Shown piece by piece: positions 36,447 through 44,500 of a stretch of DNA of 64,000 bases (positions are counted from its first letter, which is position 1; each line of letters begins with the position of its first letter). This stretch comes from Acinetobacter oleivorans DR1 (lineage in GTDB: Bacteria > Pseudomonadota > Gammaproteobacteria > Pseudomonadales > Moraxellaceae), in NCBI RefSeq assembly GCF_000196795.1, contig NC_014259.1:2914001-2978000 (forward strand), read 5' to 3'. The notes beneath the pieces are model-generated. The model had not been told where the DNA came from, ran no database searches, and was given only the letters and a program-made list of their open reading frames with translations. A program made the position numbers and the translations under genes.

Positions 36447-37907
36447 ATGGAAAGCTCCACTTTAAAAGAATATAGCGGCTCTGCCACCGAACATATGGAA
36501 CTTATTTTTTCCAAACAACGTGCCAATTTTGAGGCAGATCCATATCCAAGTCTTGAGGCACGTCGAACAAAACTGCATCAACTTAAAAAACAAATTATTC
36601 GCTATCAAGATGCTTTAGCTACTGCGATTAATACTGACTTTAGTTCAAGATCACTGGATGAATCTAAACTATTAGATTTACTTGGCTCTGTGTTAGAGGC
36701 TGATCATGCAATTCATCACTTACGCCGCTGGATGCGCCCAAGTAAACGCCGTACCGAGCTTTTATTTTTATCAAACCGTTTAAGTGTGCAATACCAACCT
36801 AAAGGCGTGGTTGGTGTGATTGTTCCTTGGAACTTCCCCGTTTATTTAGCACTTGGCCCACTGATTGCTGCTTTGGCTGCGGGCAATCGAGTCATGATTA
36901 AACTCCCTGAAATTACCCCGAATACTAATGCCATGCTAAGACGCATGCTTGCCGAAGTCTTTAATGAAGATGAAGTGGCCGTATTTGGTGAAGAAATTAC
37001 AGACCCAGCAAGATTTACATCTTTACCGTTTAACCATATTGTCTTTACTGGCTCTCCTGCGATTGGCAAAGTCGTCATGCGAGCTGCTGCTGAAAATCTA
37101 ACACCTGTTACACTCGAATTAGGTGGTAAATCACCTGCAATTGTAAGCCGCAACTACCCTCTTGCCGATGCTGCAAAACGTATTACTCATGGTAAAGCAA
37201 CAAATAGTGGGCAAATCTGTGTAGCACCTGACTATGCGTTGGTTCCGAAAGAAAGTATTGATGAGTTTGTGGATGCAGCAAAATCCAGCTTTATAAAAAT
37301 GTTTGGTCAAAACATTACAACCAATGAGAATTACACATCGATTGTAAATGACCGTCATTTAAAACGTATTCAAGATATCTTGACCGATGCACAAGAAAAA
37401 GGTGCTCGTGTTATTCCTTGCGACACGTATAGCTTTGACCAACAAGGTCGCAGAATGCCTGTACAGATTGTGCTGAATTGCACGCCAGACATGCGCATTA
37501 TGAAAGAAGAACTCTTTGGCCCTATTTTACCTGTCGTGGCTTATGATTCTTTAGATGATGCGATTACCTATGTGAAATCGGATGAACGACCTTTAGCACT
37601 TTACTTCTTTACACATAGCTCAGTAGAACGTGATCGTATTTTACGTGAAACTCATTCGGGTGGTGTGACCATTAATGATTGGGGTTGGCATGTAGTTAAC
37701 CATGATGCTCCTTTCGGTGGTATCGGTAACTCAGGCATGGGGTCATATCATGGCGAAGAAGGTTTTCGTGAACTTTCTCATGCAAAAACTGTATTTATTC
37801 GTCATCGGTTTTTCCCGACTCAGCTTTTCCACCCTCCTTATGGAACATTCCTACAAAAGTTAGCGATTCGCTTTTTCTTAAAAAAAGGCGATCCCAATAT
37901 TAAATAA
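36447..37907 (+). CDS. Coniferyl aldehyde dehydrogenase (CalB-like)
   Basis: A 486-residue class-3-type aldehyde dehydrogenase with catalytic Cys in NSGQICVAPDY, base in LELGGKSPAIV and a membrane-near C-terminal tail (FFPTQLFHPPYGTFLQKL). This subgroup contains coniferyl aldehyde dehydrogenase, which makes ferulate. Start 36447 follows AAGGA by 6 bases; in-frame ATG codons upstream lack that. Together with hca and van it would complete coniferaldehyde to protocatechuate. Other long-chain or aromatic aldehydes remain possible substrates. Confidence 0.8.
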   Translation: MESSTLKEYSGSATEHMELIFSKQRANFEADPYPSLEARRTKLHQLKKQIIRYQDALATAINTDFSSRSLDESKLLDLLGSVLEADHAIHHLRRWMRPSKRRTELLFLSNRLSVQYQPKGVVGVIVPWNFPVYLALGPLIAALAAGNRVMIKLPEITPNTNAMLRRMLAEVFNEDEVAVFGEEITDPARFTSLPFNHIVFTGSPAIGKVVMRAAAENLTPVTLELGGKSPAIVSRNYPLADAAKRITHGKATNSGQICVAPDYALVPKESIDEFVDAAKSSFIKMFGQNITTNENYTSIVNDRHLKRIQDILTDAQEKGARVIPCDTYSFDQQGRRMPVQIVLNCTPDMRIMKEELFGPILPVVAYDSLDDAITYVKSDERPLALYFFTHSSVERDRILRETHSGGVTINDWGWHVVNHDAPFGGIGNSGMGSYHGEEGFRELSHAKTVFIRHRFFPTQLFHPPYGTFLQKLAIRFFLKKGDPNIK

Positions 37908-37915
37908 AGATTATG

Positions 37916-37942
37916 AAAAAAGCCTCGTCATGAGGCTTTTTT
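37916..37942 (+). terminator. Terminator behind the coniferyl aldehyde dehydrogenase
   Basis: An 11-bp stem AAAAAAGCCTC / GAGGCTTTTTT with loop GTCAT and T-run. It marks the left border of the CDI-associated accessory region. Confidence 0.85.
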
Positions 37943-38054
37943 ATCGGCTTTTAATTAATCAACAATTAATATTAATCACACTAGTTATATATCTAGTCAT
38001 TCATATATTGAACTAATTTATTCTAAAAAATAATATAAAATTTACTATCTAAAA

Positions 38055-38639
38055 TTACTGGCCTACAGTCACCTTATTAAAACATGCCCCTGTAAGATGA
38101 TTTTTCTCATAAATATCCTTTATATTCTGACTTACAATGATAGTAGCATTTTCTTTCTCAATTCGAAAAAAATCAGCATTATCAGTTTTTTTGGCATCAA
38201 TAATTAACTTAAAGAATGCCCTATAGTGCCCCGCAAGATCGGGCCTTACAGGATCATTTTCAATAAACTTTTGAAAATCAGAATTAGTTTCATCTACACA
38301 GTCATATCGTAAGGGATCAATTAAGAGATAAAACTGCTGAGACAATTGCTTATTAAACTCTAATGGGACAACCATACAATCAGTAAGCTTATATTCCTCT
38401 AATAAAAGCTTGAATCTATAGCTAATGACACAAAAACCATAAAAGGTTGTAGTAAAATCGACTTCTTGGTCTCCACTATCAATAATAGCAATATATTTCT
38501 TCCCCTTATTGACACTATTTTCTAACAAAAACTCATCCCAATCTATCTGAGCTCTAGGATTATCGAATCCTACAATCTCAGTAATAAAATATTGGTGAGG
38601 AAACTCATAGAAATCAGCTTTCATTTCATAGTAAGTCAT
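38055..38639 (-). CDS. Imm11/DUF1629-type immunity protein
   Basis: A 194-residue acidic protein. Its C-terminal pattern FFRIEKENATIIVSQNIKDIYEKNHLTGACF matches the end of the Imm11 (DUF1629) immunity family, whose members ride behind polymorphic toxins. It starts 9 bases after the stop of the AHH nuclease fragment with AGGATG upstream, so it is the cognate antidote of that toxin module. Base composition is lower in G+C than the catabolic regions, as expected for transferred toxin-immunity cargo. Family by pattern only. Confidence 0.65.
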   Translation of the reverse strand: MTYYEMKADFYEFPHQYFITEIVGFDNPRAQIDWDEFLLENSVNKGKKYIAIIDSGDQEVDFTTTFYGFCVISYRFKLLLEEYKLTDCMVVPLEFNKQLSQQFYLLIDPLRYDCVDETNSDFQKFIENDPVRPDLAGHYRAFFKLIIDAKKTDNADFFRIEKENATIIVSQNIKDIYEKNHLTGACFNKVTVGQ

Positions 38640-38648
38640 TACGTCATC

Positions 38649-38993
38649 CTATTTTTTGGTTAGCCATTTATTAACTTGTGATCCAGATACTAAGGCTTCT
38701 GATTTTATTCTGGATAATGTTGCTATCACTGCATTTCGATATTCTGCTGTATTAGCTTGTTTTCCAATTACAGCTAATCTTAATTCTTTCTCAACATAAG
38801 CATGATATTCTTTCGGATGAGGACCTTTATGGTCAGCTAGTGCCACTAAATTTTCAACAGATTTATTAATATCTAAGCCAGCACCGTCGAAATATTTTTG
38901 AAATTGTGGTGTCCATGGCCCTCCTCTCGCTGTACTCAAACAATTTTTGTTCATACAAATATGATGGATAGGATCAACTAATATTAAATACAA
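38649..38993 (-). pseudogene. Orphan AHH-type nuclease toxin C-terminus (CdiA-CT-like fragment)
   Basis: About 114 residues with the AHH/HNH-type nuclease pattern: DPIHHICMNKN, then ARGGPWTPQFQKYFDGAGLDIN, then HKGPHPKEYHAYVEKEL. The catalytic HH pair lies before the first ATG (38954), so translation would need the TTG at 38993, which has no ribosome site; an in-frame TAA lies five codons further up. The delivery part of a parent CdiA or Rhs protein is absent. It is therefore a detached toxin cassette with a complete-looking catalytic core, followed by its immunity gene. Confidence 0.7.
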
Positions 38994-39176
38994 TTTAATA
39001 TCAAATACTTAATAACAAAAATAAAAATCATGGTGTAAAATTGGTGTAGAGCCGAACTATTTAGACAAGAGAACAAAAAGTATTCAATTACAATCGTGAT
39101 AGTTGGAAATGATGGCAAAGCCCTTCACACTTTGACCTGTATAGCTAATTATTAAAATTTAATTTTTGGAGTAAAA

Positions 39177-39671
39177 ATGAATACAAAATCATTCCAATCC
39201 TCACAAGAAGATGGACTTATTGAACTTGAAGAACAAAATGAAATCTCATGTTTAATCCGAAGATTTGCTATAGAAAAATTAGGATATTCACGGGCACGGG
39301 TTTCATCTATGCAATTAAGTCAAAAGAAACCTCAAATGAACGTGAATATTGCATTTAGTAAAAGGTATGATGATCTCTATCTCAGATTTGGAAAATATGC
39401 ATTCGCCGATCATAAAGACAAGAAATATATTGTAGTCGCTCGTATCGGATTTAGGAAACAGAAACATGGTTATGGAACCACTTTACTCAAAGAACTCTGC
39501 AATTTCGGGGAAAAATTTGGATATGAATATTTAGAAGTAGAATGCCCGAACCCAGATTGCCAAGCCTTTATGAAAAAGTTAGGTTTTAAAGATCAGTTCT
39601 ATCTTCCAATTAATCAGTTGAAAAAATCTATTCAAAAATATGAGCTTTCAAAGCAGGAAAAAGTCAATTAA
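39177..39671 (+). CDS. GNAT family N-acetyltransferase
   Basis: A 164-residue acetyltransferase with the acetyl-CoA loop RKQKHGYGTTLLKEL (R/Q-x-x-G-x-G/A) and the C-terminal beta-bulge segment YEYLEVECPNPDCQAFMKKLGFK. TTGGAG lies 5 bases before the ATG. It is the only plus-strand gene within the minus-strand CDI accessory region and is low in G+C. Its substrate is unknown; it could be an antitoxin-like, toxin-like or metabolic enzyme. No partner gene is adjacent. Confidence 0.78.
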   Translation: MNTKSFQSSQEDGLIELEEQNEISCLIRRFAIEKLGYSRARVSSMQLSQKKPQMNVNIAFSKRYDDLYLRFGKYAFADHKDKKYIVVARIGFRKQKHGYGTTLLKELCNFGEKFGYEYLEVECPNPDCQAFMKKLGFKDQFYLPINQLKKSIQKYELSKQEKVN

Positions 39672-39741
39672 ATTCTAATATTTAATTTATTTGAATACTC
39701 TGCTCCTCAAACTAAACTTATGGCGCGCAGCACTTCCCCTA

Positions 39742-40491
39742 TTAATACTTTAACCACTCCTCAGGAACCCTTATTTCGTTAAAATTATTTAAATTGACAA
39801 TGAAAGACTTATGAACCTGAAATGCTTTATGTTTAGAGAATGGTGAAGGATCTCTTTCAAATTTCATTGTCATTTCCCATTTTTTTGATTCAAGGTATTT
39901 GACATCAAGATTAAATTCCTCATTCTCAATACACTTCGCTTTTGGATCTGAGTCTAGTTCACCATTTAAACAATGCCATGTCATTAAAAAATAATAATAA
40001 GGGACATTATCTATAAGCGATGTATATCCTCCATCTTTTTCCAACTTTACAAAATCCATTTTATTTTCTTGAACTAGTCCCTGAATTTGTATATTATCTC
40101 CCCAACCATAACGTACTCCAATAGCAAAATTATTTTTATCAATTGGGTATAGAGCATTATTTACAGATACACCTAATACTTTTCCATTACCAAACCAATT
40201 AGGTCTAGATTCTTTGGGTATGTAGTTTAAAAAATCCCAATGATTTATGATTCTAAAATTATTATTTTACTCCTGAAGGAAATATACTTTTTCTTGTGAA
40301 ATAAAATAATATTCATTACCTTCTATTCTTTTCAATGCCCAAATATTGCTATTAATACAGTCTTCTGGGAATAATGCACATAATTTTATTTTTCTATGTT
40401 CGGTTAGATCTTCTTGAGAAAATTTAAGCACTTGAGGTTTTGCAAAAACACAAGTACTCACTATATAGCATAAGAATATTAATCTATGCAT
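39742..40491 (-). pseudogene. Secreted protein gene interrupted by one in-frame TAA
   Basis: From ATG 40491 the frame encodes a signal peptide (MHRLIFLCYIVSTCVFA) and 57 more residues up to a TAA at 40267-40269. The same frame then stays open for 174 codons to 39742 (it reads HWDFLNYIPKESRPNWFG and later VPEEWLKY) with no start codon before M at 40059. A single nonsense change would explain this: the intact product would be about 249 residues and periplasmic. AAGG is 7 bases before the ATG. No family recognised; its place among toxin cassettes suggests immunity or effector cargo. Confidence 0.6.
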
Positions 40492-40585
40492 CCTCTCACC
40501 TTCTAATAATCTTTCCAGATCAGTATCATGTTGCGTTTCCAGATATATATATTATAAAAATTTAGCACATTCTTTCAGTAAATGG

Positions 40586-41060
40586 CTAGCTTAAATCAAT
40601 CAGGGATTCACTTAGGTTGCTATGCAGATAGTCAACATAATGGCAAATTTTCAGTAGTTGTTGGCAGTCTGCAAAAGTAAGCAGATGAACTGGTCTAGCT
40701 GGTTTTGCCGCATAGCCTCTAAGCTGTTTAGTATCTGTAAGATATTGAACATTTTGAACTCAACTAATGTGCCACCATTACCGAATGCATCTGGAATAAT
40801 ATTAATTTGCCCATCTCTCTCAGTTTTTATAGTAATCATTTGTCGATCAGTATTTCGCTTTAGTCCAAATTTACTTGCAACACTGGTTTCGAACTCCTTT
40901 CCATTTATCCTATTACGTGTAATAACATCTACTCTATTTGGTAAATAGTTTGAACATAAGAACGATCTATTTTAATTTATCTAGTTCACTCTTTGGAAGC
41001 CTCAATGATTCTCCCTTGCCAGATTTCAAATCTGTTCCAACAACTATGAGGATTGGGCCA
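40586..41060 (-). pseudogene. Frameshifted PD-(D/E)xK nuclease toxin module (CdiA-CT-like)
   Basis: A decayed toxin cassette whose pieces lie in three frames. Frame 1 reads VVGTDLKSGKGESLRLPKSE until TAG at 40967. Frame 2 reads IDRSYVQTIYQ. Frame 3 reads RVDVITRNRINGKEFETSV, SKFGLKRNTD and IIPDAFGNGGTLVEFK, then frame 4 (equal to +1) reads VQYLTDTKQLRGYAAKPARP and VHLLTFADCQQLLK to TAG at 40586. Each join is restored by adding one A to an A-run (minus strand; plus 40970-40973, 40937-40939, 40752-40755). The P-D...E-x-K pattern is that of restriction-endonuclease-fold toxins. No immunity gene is recognisable next to it. Confidence 0.62.
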
Positions 41061-41090
41061 AGTTTTATGGTGCATAAAAAATAAATAACA

Positions 41091-41138
41091 TAAAATAATA
41101 ATGCTTCTGCCTTAAAAAGCAGAAGCATTATTATTTTA
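41091..41138. terminator. Strong bidirectional terminator behind cdiI
   Basis: A 20-bp perfect inverted repeat, TAAAATAATAATGCTTCTGC and its complement with an 8-nt loop. On the minus strand it closes the cdiBAI transcript 58 bases after cdiI and cuts off the orphan toxin cassettes that follow. Confidence 0.8.
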
Positions 41139-41195
41139 TCAAAAAATCTAATATAAAGATGAATCTTACACAAAATAGTTTATAAACTTAGTACA

Positions 41196-41531
41196 TCAAG
41201 AATCCATAGCACTTATTTTTATTAAAAATTTACTCCATAGTTTTATCTCAACAATTACTCTATAAGGTTCATTAAATATCATTTTTATAGTTTGTTTATC
41301 TTCATCTAAAAAAAACTCTCTAAGATTTTCCATATAAATATCTGTTAATTTCAAAGAATCGCTATTAAGAATTACTTTGACGCTATCATCAACCTGTCCA
41401 ATATAGATACTCAACTCATTTTCATCTTCATCAATGAATTTCATTATTTGAATATGATTATCATCTACCCAACAATCACATCCAAAAATGGAAGATAATT
41501 CATCACACGATGGGATCAAATATTCAGACAT
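41196..41531 (-). CDS. cdiI: CdiI-like immunity protein
   Basis: A 111-residue acidic protein (SEYLIPSCDELSSIFGCDCW start) that I do not recognise by family. Its ATG follows the cdiA stop directly, and its Shine-Dalgarno GGAGG lies inside the last cdiA codons (encoding KGGK), so translation is coupled to the toxin. Position, size and acidity are those of a CDI immunity protein that blocks the CdiA C-terminal toxin in siblings. The toxin-immunity pair is specific, so no cross-protection with the orphan cassettes is expected. Confidence 0.75.
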   Translation of the reverse strand: MSEYLIPSCDELSSIFGCDCWVDDNHIQIMKFIDEDENELSIYIGQVDDSVKVILNSDSLKLTDIYMENLREFFLDEDKQTIKMIFNEPYRVIVEIKLWSKFLIKISAMDS

Positions 41532-44500
41532 TTACTTACCTCCTTTAATAATAATAGTAGAAAATCTACGTTGCCCATCTGGCATAATTTCAAATGTCGA
41601 TTCTGCTTTTCTTACTCCCATAGGGCCAGAAAGCAGAGAGTCTCTAATTTCAAATTTTCTATCAACTCCATTAATTTTCTTTATAAAAGTCTCAGAAATA
41701 TTATCAGATCGACTTACAGTATCAGTTAAATGCATAATGATACGCTCGCGCCCCTTATTATCATCAAAAATGCCTACTGAAGCCAATTGTTCTTTGTTTT
41801 GTAAACTTCTTGGCGTGTTATGAGGATCATAAGCTGCTTTTCCAAAGAGATATTTAAACTTATTTTCATCGAAAGATAAATTTTCAGCTGGGAAGTTTTT
41901 TCCTATTATTTTTTTATCAACTTTCAATACATCAACATTCTTCCCTGCTTTTAAATCAATACCTATTAGCAAATCAATTGCTGCAAATGCTCTATCCCCA
42001 GGTGTGGATGTAGGGCTAATCAAAGTTTTGATATTGTCCCCAATATCAATTACTCCCTGAACACCTTCTTCCTTAAAAATCTTAATAACATCGTCGGGTT
42101 TAAGATTTGCTCTTACTGAGGCTGGCATATCAGTAATTCTTTTAGCTACTCTATATGCCGCTTTTCCTGCTGTTGTTGCTAATTTACCTAAGCTATTATT
42201 CTCAACAGCCACATTCGCACTATTCGCAGCAGTATTAACATCATAGCCAACAAAGGCTGCTGTTACTCCAGCAACGATTTTACTTGTATCCTTAATTTTT
42301 GTTCTTTCGGCATCTGTTAGATCGAGTGCATTTTTACCTGCTGGAATCATAAGCTCTGCAACTATTTCACCAACCCCTGCCCCAATTGCACCCGCTTCAC
42401 AACTCTGTTTTGTAGCCGCCGCTGCTGCACATCCGACGACAGCATGTGCAATTTTATGAAGTGTATATTCAAATACATTAGGATCGACTTTATCTAAACT
42501 CGTCCCAATCTGGCTAGCCAACTCTCCTTGTAATGCTCCAGCTAAACCTGCTAGTAATGCAACCTGTAAGTTATCTCCGAGATCTCCCCCTTTAATCGCA
42601 GTTTGTACTAAAGTTGATCCTACGGACGATGCAAAATTATTAGCCAATCGGTCTGGTAGAAGTGTACTATCTGGTTTTAAATTTAATGCAGAACTAACTT
42701 GGCTCATTAAACCGGCAGTAACTACAGATGCTGCTAAATTCTTAATAGAATCTTTACTTCCTAAATCTTTTAACGTTTTACCAATATCTCCGCCGTTGTT
42801 AATCAATCCTACACTTGCTTGAGCTGCCAGACTGGTGATTGCTGCATTTGCCATGGCACCTAGAGCTGATGGAACGATTGCTCCTGCTGCTGTTGTAGTA
42901 ACGCCAGCAGCACCGAGCATGCTTGCGCCAAGTCCAACAGTAGTACCGCTTGCAGCAGCCCCTCCTGCCGCACCAGCCGCCGCCGCCGTACCTGAACCCA
43001 TCGTAACAATTGTTACAATGATGACAATAATTGCTGCCCCAGCACCTGTTAAACCTTGTGACTTATAATCCCAATCTTTTTGAGTTAATAGAACTGTTTG
43101 CCAATCTACATCTTTTCGATTAACTAATTCTTTGAGATAAGCATTTCCTGGCTGATTTGCCAGTTTTAGAATTTCATTACGCAATTCAACTTTATTAACG
43201 TCTTTTTCACTAATTGGAACTTGTACACTTAAACCACCTGCCGCTTTAAAGGTAGGTAAAAGTGGACCATTAAAACTCGGTAATTGAGCAGTTTCAGTAA
43301 TTGAGCCTTTATCCTGCATTGACTGCCAAACTACAGAATTTTTTTCTTTTTTTAATAAGTCAGTAATAGACGTTTTTGCTGCAATGAGTTCTAACTTACC
43401 ACCAGCTTCAAGTGTAGAACCGATTAAATATTCAAATTCTGTTCCGAAAAGTCTTGTATCATAAACTGATTTTGTCCCAATATAATCTGCTTTTAAGGTT
43501 GCAGGTATTTCAGTAACTTGAGTACGCGTTGCATTAGTTTTAGACGTGTTATATTTAATACCTGCAAACGATGATTTTTTCGTAATATCCACATCACTCC
43601 TAGAACTCTCTTCCACCGTATAAAGGTTAAGATTCCCCCCAGAGTTAATAGAAATTGTTCCACCCTCGGCAGTAAAGCGCCCAGAATAAATATCAATATT
43701 ATTATCTGGGGTTTTAGCATCTACAGATGGATCTAGTTTCTTTGTCTCAATAGAAATATTCTTTGCAGAAATATCAACTGAAGCTGCATTTGTTTCATTA
43801 TTCTCAGCTACAGTCGTAATATATTTTTTCTTTAAACCACCCCAAGATTTTTTCTTTTCAGTAGTTATTGTACGGTCATAACTTTGTTCAACAGCGGCAT
43901 CAAATAAAATACTTTTATTTGATTCTATTTTTACGTCACCATTTTTTGAGATAATACCAGTACCTTGTAATACCAAATTATCACCGTTATTTTTACCTAC
44001 AGTTCTAATATTAACCCCTTTATCGCCATTAATAATGGTAGGACTGACTAACGTTCGCATGCTATAGTTGTCATCATTTTCATTTCCTTTATCATAGAAA
44101 TCTGTATGACCATCAACAATAATACTTGCATTTAATATTCTTGGCTGTGGATTAGTCTCTGTAGTGGTTGTAGATTTATACTGTTCGGCTAAAATACCAC
44201 TTGCTTCTAAATTCACCTGTCCCGTTTGAGCAGAAATATTTCCACCACTTATAGATAATCCTTTAGCAGAAGTAATATTTATATTTCCTGATTTAGAAGT
44301 TAACTTAGTCTCAGCATGTTCAGATCCGTTTAGATTTGATTTATAAAAAATCTCATTTCTTTTGACATCATTAATATAATCATCATCATATTTAAAACTA
44401 AAAACGTAATCTGCCGAAAATGGAGAGCCATCCATTAAGCTAATTAATATAGGAGGTTCTCCAAGGATTGGATAATTTATTTTCACCATATACTTACTTT

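Noticed and set aside
39009..39176. Possible small RNA or tRNA remnant as insertion site for the CDI accessory region
   Set aside because: No cloverleaf or att-like duplication could be made out; the sequence is plain AT-rich intergenic DNA.
39742..40059. Separate 105-residue gene on the minus strand
   Set aside because: The same frame is open for 69 codons further upstream to a TAA that ends a signal-peptide ORF; treated as the 3' part of one broken gene.
40658..40948. 96-codon plus-strand frame
   Set aside because: It is antisense to the decayed nuclease toxin, which has recognisable toxin motifs; no ribosome site or family.
41535..42194. Assignment of the CdiA tip to a named tRNase family
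   Set aside because: Motifs were not distinctive enough to name one without a profile search.
42835..43068. Ala/Pro-rich plus-strand frame
   Set aside because: Antisense shadow of the Gly/Ala-rich pretoxin part of cdiA.
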